Origin: Nelumbo lutea
Taxonomy: Eukaryota; Streptophyta; Magnoliopsida; Proteales; Nelumbonaceae
Reading direction: 5' to 3'
NCBI GenBank assembly: GCA_022828595.1
Contig: JAKGHH010000005.1
Coordinates: 60,569,655 to 60,633,654, forward strand
DNA length: 64,000 nt
The translations under genes were made by a program, and so were the position numbers. Positions 38,301 through 48,155 of the stretch are shown here, one piece after another. A model generated the notes under the pieces. The model ran no database searches, was not told the origin of the DNA, and worked only from the letters and a program-made list of their open reading frames with translations. The first letter of the stretch is position 1. Each line of letters starts with the position of its first letter.

Positions 38301-41300
38301 TTTGCCAAGGTTTTCGTGGACAGTGCATGTAACAATATTGATTATGCTAGCTATGTAGCTATTCTTTTTGATGAAGACAATAGGTTTTTAGCTGCATCAT
38401 TAGAAGATGATCTGCCCAGATCACCACTGTTTTCAGAAGCAAAGGCATTGCTCATTGGTTTGTATCTAGCAGCAAAGGAGTGTAAAAGTGAGATCATTAT
38501 TGCTTCAGATTGTGAGGCTTTATTAAAGCATTTAAGTGACAAATCTATCTATCTACCTAGCGAGATCTGGTCTGTCTATTCTAATATTTTGGCCTAGCAG
38601 CACAATTTCTCAGGGATTAAACTCGTCCATGTTAAGAGAGACATCAATGGAGTTGCCCATTTCCTAGCCAGTAAGATGTGTTCCAAAGGAAAATGGTGTG
38701 TCAGTCTGCTTGTTCTAATGGCCAATAGCCCTCAGCTTGATTAATGAAAATGTTCATCTTTTTACCAAAAAAAAGTTTCTGTATATGATGGATGATGAGG
38801 CAGATCCAAAATATCCACTGGTTAGGGGACTCTGTGGATTGGCCACATGCTTAACATCCAGATTAAATCAGCCCTACAACCCACCTTATATTGCTAGTTT
38901 TCTAAATGAATATTAGCTAATTTTTGAGGATGTACTTTTTTTGAGGTCCTTCTGTTTTTGATGTTTACATCTTCTCTTTGTACAAAGGACCTTACATCAA
39001 TACAATGATACTTTACCTTTGCTCAAAAAAAAAGAATGAATATTAGCTAATTAGCCAATAAAAGTTATAGTTTTTAATACAAACCTGCACAGAGAAAAGG
39101 GTTTACTTTGAACTTGTAGCAACATAATTTGGGCCAAAATTTGTTCCACCAATATAGGAGTCCTTTTGGGTTCCAAACAAATTTCCCTTCAATAAGATTC
39201 TTGCATTATTTATTGATGAAAAAAGATTCTTGGGTTATTTAGTGAGGTCGTTTAAGGAGCATCACTAAATGAACCAACTAGTAAACCCATTTCCATATAT
39301 ATAGGTTGCCTCATTGAGGCAAGCACTTTTATGGCCCCTCACAACCTTGTGAACACTTGCCTTATAATACCTTAACAACCATGATGCAACTAAACTAAAG
39401 GAAACATTTAGGAGTCAAAATGTAATATTATTTGAAAAGTTGGATGTCATAAATCAAATTATTGACGCATGTCTAATTAATAGGCAGGAAAGATATTTTT
39501 CTAAAGTACCTGTTTGTCAAAATTAGTGAAGTTGTAAACAGCAAGAACAACTGCAGAACTTGCAAGACTTCCACATGTTAGATGAGGGAACTTTACACGG
39601 AACCATGCACTAAGTGCTCCAGAGTAAGAAACACCGAAAACAAACCAAGGGTTTTCAACATTTGATCGATTCAGCTTTGAATTCAAAGATTCCTGCAGGA
39701 TAATTATTATTGAGTCATTTAAGAAATGATACATTAAGAATGGGAACAAGAAATAGAAGGGGAATGAAATATAAAGAAAAGAGCCACTTCTTTTTAATAA
39801 ATATATAAATGGAGTGGTACAACAAGAAAGCAAAGCTGCTTAAAGAGAGAATTTTAAACAATTTGTATCAAATTCATATCTCATGATGAGGAAAAAATGG
39901 AATAGCATGCATCAAAGTGCAACATATCCAAATGAATAGACTGCTACAATCATCACATATCTGTTTCCAAAGATTATGGATAAGCTCTCCTTAAAAGACA
40001 AAAACAGTATCACACTCTTACTGGTATCATACTGAGTTTGCTTGTATTTCTCACCATATTTCAATGTGAATGAAATGCTTAACTTTGGCTTCAAATCCAA
40101 CCACTGTTAGATCTGCTGTATTGTTTAAATAGAAATAATTAAATATACATAGATATGTGGTAGTAGAATGTGCAGTCAAAAAGTAGCTAACTCGAAAAGA
40201 GCTTGCTTGAAGAAAGACATGTAGAAAACTATATCATCCTTACCTGATAATACTGACGAAAAGTAGCCAAATCAAAAAGAGCTTGCTTTGAAGAAAGATA
40301 TCTTAGATTTTCTGTTGTCAACAAGTTAAAAGGGGAACTCTTCCCATAATAACGATGCTCAAGAGAAACCAAAGCAGCACCAAACTTCTTTGCTAAAACC
40401 TGTTTGATGTTACAAGGCTTGTAAATATAAAATTGCTACACTGGTTATGGAAAACAAAATGTTTCAGAGAAATACATGATATTGCAGTAGAGATGCCAAA
40501 GTAATTTTATGACTTACATTGGTATAGTCATTAGGAATTCCATTGCACGAGGATTCACCACATATTTTTAAAAATATGGGTCCATCAGGAACCCGAAAGT
40601 AGTCAAGGAATTCATAGTAGCGCTGCCCAAATTGACGATGGTCCTGAAAATTTGAGTGCAGCCATCAGGACTATGAGCACATCATACATTTTAACAGAGA
40701 CTCAACCATCCTTGAAAGAATAAAAAAGCACTACAAACATGCATTTGACCAAAATGAGATCATAAAGGAATACCAAATTTACCAAAATAGTAGATGAAAA
40801 GGTCAGAAAAGATCTGTTTAAGATTTCTTTTTCCAATTAGCATTTTGAACTATCCATAAGCTAGAAATTTAACAATGGAATATAGATTTCTGTCATGATG
40901 TAAGACTTGTGAGACAACTACGAGTTTTTTGTGCACAAATCAACCAGGTTAATCCAAAAGTCTGATGCATTCCATTCTTTGAACAGATTAATTGTGAAAG
41001 GCCTGGAAAAAGTGAGAAAAATCAATTTTGCAAAAAGTAGATAGTACAACCAAGTTTTCTGCTATCTTAAGTCTCCAAGATGAAACTCATTGCCATTGGA
41101 TCTTGGACAACAATCTTGTGAACTCGTATGCACCAGTACACTGGCTTGATGCACTGAATTATCTATACTTACACTGGCTTGATGCCATACTTCACAATCT
41201 GGTTTCCAAGACATTATGATGTTAGCATTAGTACATCAAACATTAATAAATCAATTGTATACCTGCAACATCACTTTGCAATAAATCTGCAGCTAAATAA

Positions 41301-42211
41301 AAATAAGAAATAGCACCCTCCTCATTTCAAGACTCCGAAAGAATTGAATGTGATATTATGACATGCAAAAGACATGTATAATTGTTCAGAGTCCTTGTCT
41401 GTGATTTCTCAGAGTGCAAATCTCATGAAGCTGTAGTTACATATGAGCAGGAAAAACGTAAAAACATAGGAAGATCACTTTATGGAACCCAGGCTTCCAT
41501 ACGCAGCAGCAAGACAATGAATACAGAGGAAATCTTTTATCAGATAAAACCCTATTCTTTCAAACCCAAAGAATATCTTAATTCTCAATATGTCACTCTT
41601 GATCGGATATATTAGGCTCTTTGTCAATTATCAGGAACCTGCCGTTTTAGTGCCAAAGGAGTACGCAGGCATCTTTCTCATAGTCATAGGGTGGAGATCC
41701 TGTTAGAGCACGCCTATTTCTTAAGTAATTAAAAATACTTTCAACACTTCGATTCATAGCATCGTTAGTTCAGGTATGTGAATTGGTCATAGTAGTAATT
41801 CAACTTTGCAAACTACGGAGCTGTCTGTTTAATGCCTGCCGAAAGGTAACTTGAAGAACATAATCAATTTGTTTGTTTTTCACGTGATTTTTTTCTGATC
41901 GTTTACAGATGCTTAAGCAAGATACAGTATGAATTAATAATCTAAATATTCAGGAAACCAATTCGTCAAAAAATTAAAGTTGTCGAAAACAAATTAGGAG
42001 CCAAGTTGAGGAGGGGAGATAGGAAGACGAACTGGAAAAACGTGAGAAAAAAACTTACAAGTGGAGAGAAGTGATCGAGCGTCTGATTGAACCAGAGTTC
42101 TTTCTGAGTCAGGTACGAACTGCCATTTGTGATCTCGAACCTTCGAGATTCCACGACAACGTGGGAGATAATGAACAATAGCTGAACAACTACGTAAGCC
42201 CTCATCTCCAT
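23357..42211 (-). CDS. EDA2: S28 serine carboxypeptidase, EDA2-like (Pro-X carboxypeptidase family)
   Basis: Twelve exons on the minus strand: 42211-42059, 40643-40518, 40399-40244, 39692-39510, 35602-35486, 34865-34812, 34718-34647, 27902-27697, 27424-27330, 26454-26374, 24570-24487, 23472-23357. They join in phase to 480 residues, close to Arabidopsis EDA2 (At2g18080), which the reading resembles throughout. S28 enzymes remove residues after proline in secretory or vacuolar compartments. A hydrophobic signal peptide spans about residues 5-20. [11 protein letters not shown] follows. The catalytic serine is Ser167 in GVSYSG, the aspartate is Asp399 in NGSQDPW, and the likely histidine is His427 in CHNCGHGTD. 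Several N-glycosylation sequons are present. All twelve junctions use GT-AG. The chosen start is ATG 42211, because the longer frame to 42226 begins with GTG. Introns 4 (3.9 kb), 7 (6.7 kb) and 10 (1.8 kb) are swollen by retroposons. The coding frame itself is intact. Confidence 0.95.
23583..23752. mobile_element. Foldback MITE in intron 11 of the EDA2-like gene
   Basis: Terminal inverted repeats of about 20 bp: ggactccggatctcctgccc at the left, mirrored by gggcaggagatccggact at the right. An inner ggaacatctccc / gagatgttcccc pair makes the whole element fold. A related relic lies at 22289-22412. GC content is higher than in the surroundings. No coding capacity. Confidence 0.7.
23885..24257. 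mobile_element. Non-autonomous hAT-like element (373 bp) in intron 11
   Basis: Begins TAAGGCTGTCAATTGG and ends TTGACACCCACA, giving imperfect GGNTGTCAA termini. The 8-bp flanks cccccaac (23877-23884) and cccccacc (24258-24265) match at seven of eight bases. The body is made of mirrored GGTCCAATCC / GGATTGGACC repeats. A relic with the same repeats lies at 45846-45945. Confidence 0.65.
24779..25875 (-). mobile_element. 5'-truncated L1-like LINE in intron 10
   Basis: Perfect 19-bp target duplication atgaatttctcttattctt (24760-24778 and 25876-25894). On the minus strand the copy runs from the zf-RVT region (PFWKDSTLV…) through RNase H ([33 protein letters not shown]) to a 3' end with TTGATAAAATAAAAAG. 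It is 1.1 kb long, with frameshifts, and inserted in the same direction as the host gene. Confidence 0.92.
28483..28585 (+). mobile_element. 103-bp RTE LINE tail with 19-bp target duplication
   Basis: Flanked by tatgatgtaaatatagatt (28464-28482) and tatgatgtaaacatagatt (28586-28604), one mismatch. The insert ends with the RTE signature gttgggataaggcttagatg followed by (ATG)n. It is extremely 5'-truncated. Confidence 0.85.
28605..28930 (-). mobile_element. LINE RNase H relic
   Basis: The minus strand encodes the end of a LINE RNase H ([22 protein letters not shown]) followed by a 3' tail reading AAAGGAAAAG…AAAA. The possible target repeats gatgtaaacatag / gatgttaacatgg have two mismatches, so the limits are approximate. 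Confidence 0.7.
29320..29905 (+). mobile_element. LINE RNase H relic
   Basis: The plus strand encodes a degraded RNase H start ([27 protein letters not shown] at about 29348-29428) and ends in an (AAGAAT)n-like tail near 29900. It is antisense to the host gene. Frameshifts are frequent and the 5' limit is uncertain. Confidence 0.65.
30861..30994 (-). mobile_element. tRNA-derived SINE with perfect 19-bp target duplication
   Basis: Flanked by attattttaacaaaagcat at 30842-30860 and 30995-31013, identical. The minus strand carries an A-box-like segment (accagctggttggtaaggtc) and a B-box matching GWTCRANNC (gatcgagtc), as in pol III promoters. An A-rich tail (aaaagaaaccaaaagaaaa) lies at the low-coordinate end. 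134 bp long. Confidence 0.88.
31680..34241 (-). mobile_element. L1-like LINE, internally deleted, with perfect 17-bp target duplication
   Basis: Target duplication agagcattttcaatttt at 31663-31679 and 34242-34258. The minus strand starts at the ORF2 N-terminus ([19 protein letters not shown], 34220) with an AP endonuclease (GDFNIIRF). Reverse transcriptase follows ([39 protein letters not shown]), then RNase H ([28 protein letters not shown]). Two internal deletions are visible. The catalytic FADD box is missing, since GWVIGRN runs almost directly into [15 protein letters not shown]. The RT thumb to RNase H connection is also missing. At 2.56 kb it is about half the expected length, and it carries several stops. 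Confidence 0.92.
35937..37658 (-). mobile_element. 5'-truncated L1-like LINE with 12-bp target duplication
   Basis: Flanked by aagaaccctcct (35925-35936 and 37659-37670). The minus strand begins within reverse transcriptase ([27 protein letters not shown], at 37559 downwards). It continues through the 213-residue frame at 37246-36605 ([25 protein letters not shown]) and zf-RVT ([10 protein letters not shown]) to a poly-A tail (T-run at 35938-35952). It lacks an RNase H domain, so it is a different subfamily from the other LINEs here. Confidence 0.9.
37552..37606 (-). repeat. 27-bp tail-only insertion with 14-bp direct repeats, nested in a LINE
   Basis: cccatcactatttc occurs at 37552-37565 and 37593-37606. 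The 27 bases between (37566-37592) read on the minus strand as cttattttatca followed by poly-A. The insert is nested in the LINE at 35937-37658 and therefore younger than it. Confidence 0.75.
38165..38775 (+). mobile_element. LINE RNase H relic with poly-A
   Basis: The plus strand encodes a type I RNase H-like domain ([63 protein letters not shown]) broken by a stop at 38596. A short A-run (38766-38774) follows the last stop. It is antisense to the host gene. The 5' end is unclear. Confidence 0.7.
38923..39034 (+). mobile_element. 112-bp LINE tail with 18-bp target duplication
   Basis: aatgaatattagctaatt is repeated exactly at 38905-38922 and 39035-39052. The insert ends in a nine-base A-run. 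It holds only the 3' untranslated part of a LINE (ttgtacaaaggaccttacat segment) and no coding part. Confidence 0.85.
40181..40301. repeat. Partial duplication of EDA2-like exon 3 in intron 3
   Basis: About 40 bases of exon 3 (40261-40301) recur in degraded form at 40181-40220, a spacing of 80 bp. aagtagctaactcgaaaaga matches aagtagccaaatcaaaaaga, and the following gcttgctt…gaagaaaga also matches. The intronic copy has no flanking splice site and an indel, so it is not an alternative exon. Confidence 0.7.
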
Positions 42212-42280
42212 TTCTTCTTCCTTCACGTCTTCCCTCGTCTAAAATGCATTTATAAAAAAGGATTTATAGGATGCCGTTAC

Positions 42281-42289
42281 TTATATATA
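42281..42289 (-). promoter_or_regulatory. TATA box of the EDA2-like gene
   Basis: The minus strand reads GGGTATATATAAGTAACGG, with TATATATAA 70 bp before the ATG at 42211. A second TATAAAT-like site lies nearer (about 42251-42269). The leader would be short, about 40-50 bases. Confidence 0.55.
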
Positions 42290-42299
42290 CCCTCTCATC

Positions 42300-43740
42300 G
42301 AAACATTTAACGTCAAGGTTGACAGAAAGAAATAAAAAGACAAAAATGCCCTTTACTGTTCATTAAATTTTAAAAACGCGCCCCTCCAGTTCTCCTTAAA
42401 TTCTCTCATTTTGTGATCGGAGATTTAGGCATCCCAACATTCCAACAGATAACTTGCATGAAATCGATACTCTTTTAGGCTCTAATAATCTTCGAGAGCC
42501 TGAGTATGGGGCCGGGCACATCTCCATATTTATCCATTATATAACCAGTGGGATGCCGGTAACCAGTGGCACAGTGAAGCAACATATGTCTTCTGACAAA
42601 TCATGTTTATTCCGTAAACCACAGCCCAAACCAGTGGTTTCTGCAGAGAAGAGTGGTATTCGTATTCATCCATTATAATCAGTGGCACATCTCCATTTCT
42701 TTCTCTTTACTTTTTTATTTTTCTATTTTTTGTAAAAGAATTTTTTTTGATAATTTGCTAATTATTTTTTTACAGGGAAAATTTTCAGTTTTACAAAACA
42801 CAATAAAACAGAGATTTGTAGAAGATGGTTCTCGGGTTCATACGTGAATTGATTCTGCAGTAATCGATCTCCGCCTCAACTAGACAAATTATATACATTT
42901 AGTTTGAAAGACGGACTGATCTCCGGCTCTCCGCCTCAACCAGGCTCTTAATTCCGTTTTACTATTTTTTCTTTATCAGCTTGAGATTTTGTAGAAAAAT
43001 CAGCAATTTATGGAAGCATTGGGAAACTAGAGGGAGAACTGCGATCGAATTAGTGAATTACCTGATTCTGTTATTCAACATATTCTCTCCTCCTCCCCGT
43101 AAAGAATGTCTATGATTCCCAATCTAGATTTCTACGAAGATCAAATTTATGAATTTTATGGACTCAGTTCTGCTTTGTCGTAATGGTGCTGTAATTCAAA
43201 AGTTCCGTATGAATTTCGGTGACGACTATTGTGATAGTTATCGTGTTCATTCATAGATATCAGCATGATAAATCTAGGGTTTCGACTGAGAAAGTCGGGA
43301 GAAGAAAAAAGCGGTGTTTTGAATGGGGCAAAATTGGTATTATAAGAAAACAATGTGCATGTGGTGTTGGCTATGTAGTGCCAGACAAATCATGTACTGC
43401 ACCATATTAGCATCCGGTACAGATTAAAAGAAGTCCGGAATGATTAGACAGAAAGCACCTGCGGTAGACGGTGGCTCTGTGAAGTCAGTGTAAAGCACCC
43501 GCAATATGCTATAAGTGGATTTTACTTTGGCGCGTCGCATACATCCGAACTTGTCATTGGGAGATGTGTCGTGGGCGCATAGTACCAGTAGGAAACCAGG
43601 AATTCCTATAAATGAAAAATGTGTAACAGCCATGGGAAATCTATGTGGATGGACTGTTATTTAAAGACTGAATCTAAATCTATAGAATATATTTAAGTAG
43701 TTTTCTAAAACTATAAGATATATAAATAATTAATCCTTAT
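42300..43740. other. Upstream flank of the EDA2-like gene
   Basis: No gene recognised. A short repeated phrase (cacatctccat with nearby atccattat) occurs near 42517-42540 and 42667-42695. Confidence 0.35.
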
Positions 43741-43845
43741 AAAATCAAAAACAAATGTGGGTGGAGATTATACTCGTAGACGACCACCGGTTAAACCTCT
43801 ATGGACCGAATTTACATGAAAACTGGCCAAACCGGATCGCTAAAG

Positions 43846-44035
43846 TGGGCAGCCCTCCAAGTCCCAAACCGGATTTAAATTCATCGAACCTTCAAGTGTC
43901 TTTTTGGGAGAGCTGAAGCGGAACAGCCCCCATGTCCCAAATTGGATTTACACTCAAAGAACCTTAAAAATGCATGTCCGGGAGAGTTGAAGCGGACAGC
44001 CTTTCCAAGTCTCAAACTGGATTTATACTTGATGC
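43846..44035. repeat. Degenerate tandem repeat, unit about 70 bp
   Basis: Three adjacent diverged units, each built of a cagcc…aagtcccaaaccggattta block, a variable part and a gggagagctgaagcgga block. A fourth unit lies 1.3 kb away at about 45373-45440 with the same blocks, so the pieces may be the remains of one older dispersed element. Confidence 0.6.
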
Positions 44036-44290
44036 CACCAGAAAGTGGTGGTCTCTAATGAGCTTAGTGATTTCTTGTAGAAGGAGACAAACTTAGAAGG
44101 CTCGAGGTGATATCCCGAGCTTGTAGCTCTAATGGTCGTCAGTACCAAGTACTTAGAAGTGGTTGAGAATTCAGGATTCATAAAGTATCAATTGAATGTT
44201 CACCAACCCCTTAAATAGGTTTCGATATACCTATCATGATGTATATGTGTTGGGCAGATGTAGGACACCTGTCATAGCCTTGGAACACCT

Positions 44291-44785
44291 AGATAGGAAT
44301 GGAAACGGGGCGGGGCACCCCCTCCCTGTACCTACCCCATCCCCAATGGCGGGGCGGGGCATCCACTCCCCATCGAGGACAGGGAATCCTCGAATTTTCC
44401 CCACTCTAAGGTAATTATTTAAAAATTATATATTTTATGAACAATTTATACATATGATATAGGAATTTGGGGGTATTTTAAGAATTAAATTATAATACTT
44501 TAGGGGTAATTCAAAAATAAAATTATGGGATCCCAGGATTTTAAGAATTTAGGGAAAACATAAAGATATTTTAAATATCAATATTAAACATAGAGGTATT
44601 TTACTAATTTACCTTCGGGTTTGGGGCGGGTTTGGGGAATATATATAAAACCCGTCCCGATTTGGGGAAAATATTTTTTCCCCGTCCTTGTTTAGGGTTG
44701 GGGAAAACCCGCCCCGTTTGGGGCGGGGTGGGGTGGGGCCCCGGTTTTATGGGGAAAATTGTCATCTGTACACCTATAGCTTGCT
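44291..44785. mobile_element. GC-rich armed hAT-like relic
   Basis: The left arm (aacggggcggggcacccc) and right arm (ccgccccgtttggggcgggg) are mirrored G/C repeats around an AT-rich core (44405-44600). The termini TAGGAATGGAAACGGGG and (reverse complement) TAGGTGTACAGATGACAA resemble the hAT copies at 8149 and 59660. No clean 8-bp duplication is seen, so it is probably an old, damaged copy. Confidence 0.5.
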
Positions 44786-45845
44786 TTTCCTGGGTGGAAC
44801 TCGAGTAAGACACCTGGAGCTTTATCAGGACACCTCTTACTCGAGTTTGGCCACATAATGCTCGATCTAGACACTAGTGGCTCAGTTTAGGCTAGCTAGT
44901 ACCCGACCGAGACACCTAGGATCCTGTTCAGGCACTTGGAGCCCAATTGGTGCTACCTGTTTAGCCACCTGGTCTATGGATGTGACATGCAGTGTCGATC
45001 TGTCTTTCATGTCTTCAGTGCATGTGGTGGACCCGAGATTGGTTACCTAGCAGGTTTACCTCACATGTTGATGATCTTGTTGCATGTATTGCCAGGTAGT
45101 CACTCGATGGGCAAATGTAGAGAGAAGACTCTCCTGGAAAGGAGCTCATCTTACTATGTAAGAGTCCTTTGCGAGGTCAAAGGCCAATGAAGCCCATATA
45201 TCTGAGCAGAAGTTGAGGAGTCTGAGGCGAATCTTATCCTTTGAGATAACGGCAAGATTATGTTCTCTGAGCTGAAGACAAGTTCATCAGTTCACTCAAA
45301 TGTGCCACGTGTCCGATAATTCGGAGGTCGGCTTTATACTCATCAACACTCATGGACACTTAAGTGCTTCTGCGAGGGCTGAAGCGGACAGACCTCTCAA
45401 GTCCCAAACCGGATTTAGATTCATGAAAACCGGTCAATCTGACTATAGACCTAGACAAATGTAGATTAAGGTTGAAAAGCGGACAGCCCTTCAAGCCTGC
45501 CTGGGAGGGATGAAGGATAGCGGCTTGTAGCTTTTTGAAGTGGGCCATACGCTTCGAATTTGAAATTTGTGTGTGTGTGTGTTTTTTGTGAAGATATCAT
45601 GACATGCTTTCAATTTCTGTAGCTCTGTGGAGAATGTAAGGAGGTCTGGGATTGTTTAGCATGGTTTTATTTTTGTGAGCTTAAAGTTGTTGATACGTAG
45701 AAAGAATGAATTTAAGAAAACATTTTGTGAAGAAGCTTTGATTTTAATGTTTCAGATTTTTTTTATTTTAATATATTTTTGTGGAATTTTTAATATATTT
45801 TTATAATTTTTATATTTTCTAGATTTTTTATATATAAGTGGACAT

Positions 45846-45945
45846 TTAAATGGCTTGAATTGGATTGGATCCGGTCCATTTGTAAATGGACTTATATATA
45901 TTAGATTGAATGAGATTAGATCAAATCCAATCCAATTGACAGTCC
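45846..45945. repeat. Relic of the GGATTGG/CCAATCC foldback family
   Basis: Mirrored gaattggattggatccggtc and gatcaaatccaatccaattg segments ending in GACAGTCCTA match the style of the element at 23885-24257. Boundaries and target duplication are lost. Confidence 0.45.
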
Positions 45946-45999
45946 TATTGAAAGCATGCAATCCTTAGAATGACTGACTAGCAGTCAACTTGGGCTCTC

Positions 46000-46993
46000 T
46001 TGAAAAAACCAAAAGCCAAACATAACTTATAAGCTGATCATGTGGGGAATATATCAAAAAACTAGAAGCCACTTTTGCTTCAGCCTTCAGCCCCCGAAAT
46101 GAATAAGGAATCTGCTAACCACAAAACACTAGTCATATGTGCACATAACACAACACAACAGAAGACACACATTGAAAACATATCCTGGTCAATGACAATA
46201 AAATGTGATATTCCAATAAAATAGTTCAAGAGATTTGTGTGGATGTAAATGTATGTATACAACGTTTTGTGTTGAACACATCCAGTACACTAACCAATGA
46301 AAAGAAAAGATAAACGTTCACTAATTATTCACCTCTCAAATGTGATAATAGATGTGAAAAAAAAGAAAAACCTCGAACCAATCAGATCCTCCTCATTAAT
46401 TTATTTTTTTGGGTATCACTTATCCATCTCTTAGGTGAATAAATCATTTTCCCATGTGGGGGGAAATTATCATCACTTAAACGAGACAAAAATGCCCCTT
46501 TTAATAATGGATTTTTATGAATAACATAGGAAATAAAAGAACATGGGTAAATGCACTTATACTGCTAAGTCTTTCCTAGAAAATACTTACTCGAGTAAAT
46601 GCATTTATCTGGATAAATAACTTACCAAAAAAAAAAAGCGAGGTATTAGGGTAAGGTGTTTCGTGTCAAACTGTTACAAATTAGTGTCATACTAAACCCA
46701 TTGCATTTCAGCCAGGCTGATCTTTTGTTGTTTTCATAATAAAAAAGAAAACACCGTCCATCAGCCAATACATCTAGAATTGTATTTGGTGTATTTGATC
46801 TATTGGCTTAATCAGTTGAATCCAATAAATGTGATTCTCCATTTTTTGAGAAGTTAAAAAGGTTCAACTAATACCCGTTTTTGCTCAGGTAGAAATTGAG
46901 GCTAAGCATCTGGCCAGTTTGCACCTTGCTTGATCAAAACTCATGTATTCTGTTAAACTGAAAAAACAAAAGATAAATGTAAAAGTGTGAACA
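46000..46993. other. AT-rich region before the gap
   Basis: No gene or repeat that I can support. Confidence 0.3.
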
Positions 46994-47093
46994 NNNNNNN
47001 NNNNNNNNNNNNNNNNNNNNNNNNNNNNNNNNNNNNNNNNNNNNNNNNNNNNNNNNNNNNNNNNNNNNNNNNNNNNNNNNNNNNNNNNNNNNN
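46994..47093. other. Assembly gap (100 N)
   Basis: Exactly 100 undetermined bases, the usual placeholder for a scaffold join of unknown size. Distance and orientation across it are therefore not guaranteed. Confidence 0.99.
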
Positions 47094-47614
47094 GTTTGAG
47101 ATCAAAAGCAACCGAAAGAACAGAAGAAACCAAGACTGATGAGCGATGATTCCCATTTGTTATGTTGGGGTGTAGTTGTACCAATGGGCTGTAAAACAGT
47201 ACTCATGACTGGGGATTACTTAGCCCACTGCAAACATCTTGTTTGTAGCAGATCCAGCACGGACGCATAGCGAGCTCAAGGCCCACCAAAAGTGTCATTT
47301 GCTTCAAAGGCATACATGGGAAGTTTCGTGTCATATGACCTATAAATGTCTCCTCCGCAGTGTGGGATGAGAACCATCAAGGACAACGCATGTAGAACGA
47401 AAAAGCCTCCGCCGCAACTTTACATAGGTTTGCGCTTGAGCCCAAAACTGCGGGTTTTTTTTTTTTTTTTTTCAATTGGACCCAGCCTAATTCTTATCTA
47501 GGCCTGCCCAATAAACTTGGCCCAGCCCACTTAGACTTGCACCCCTAAAAAGTAAGCATGGTATTTTATAGGGAGAATGACTATTCAGTCCATGTCAGAA
47601 TTTTGTAACCCCAC

Positions 47615-48066
47615 TGGTGAAGGATGAGTTGACCCGATCTATGAAACGATGATACGTGGATACTGACTCGATGTAAGCGACAGCTCAGCATTGCGGCCCA
47701 GTACAGCTAAGTAACGGGCCCATAAAGCAGCTCACCACATCATATCGCACAAAAGGAGGAGCTTGCCACGACGCAAGCTTCAGGTTCCCCGAGCTATCCC
47801 CGAAGGGATATTCTGAGGCAACTTAGGGCAGAGGAGAAAGCTCTTCTTGAGACCTCCAATCTCTCGAGTATAGGAAAAAAGCGCGACCTCCACTCTTAGC
47901 CTTCATTTTCCCCTTTACTTCCCATACACAGTACTAACTTAAGCATCGGAGTATTCCCACCAGGTAAATCCCCGGGAATCCTTCCTTTCATCTTCTCAGG
48001 TGCCGTTCGTTGCCAACAAGGAGCCAGTCAGCAGTCAGCTAGGAGTGCCCGGATCGCGCTACATCA
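47615..48066 (+). repeat. 5' LTR (452 bp, internally deleted)
   Basis: Matches the 3' LTR except for a loss of about 403 bp at 47824/47825. There gaggcaactt is joined directly to agggcagaggag. The lost part includes the TATA-bearing U3 segment seen in the 3' LTR. Confidence 0.9.
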
Positions 48067-48155
48067 TTTGGCGTCGTCTGTGGGAAACGCTTCAAAAGGC
48101 CTTTCTCTCTAAACTCTTTCAGTTCCTTCTTCTTTCTTGAAGCAATCCAACATTC

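Larger units (their letters stand above)
35603..39509 (-). other. Intron 4 of the EDA2-like gene (3.9 kb), a retroposon nest
   Basis: Canonical GT-AG ends. Contains a 5'-truncated LINE (35937-37658), a tail-only insert inside that LINE (37566-37592), a LINE RNase H relic (38165-38775) and a 112-bp LINE tail (38923-39034). Other bases are AT-rich without a gene. Confidence 0.88.

Noticed and set aside
42212..42226. Start of the EDA2-like protein 15 bases further upstream
   Set aside because: The codon at 42226 is GTG, not ATG. The first in-frame ATG is 42211, followed by another at 42205, both in front of the signal peptide.
46885..47184. Minus-strand open frames crossing the gap
   Set aside because: They run through 100 undetermined bases and have no recognisable product.
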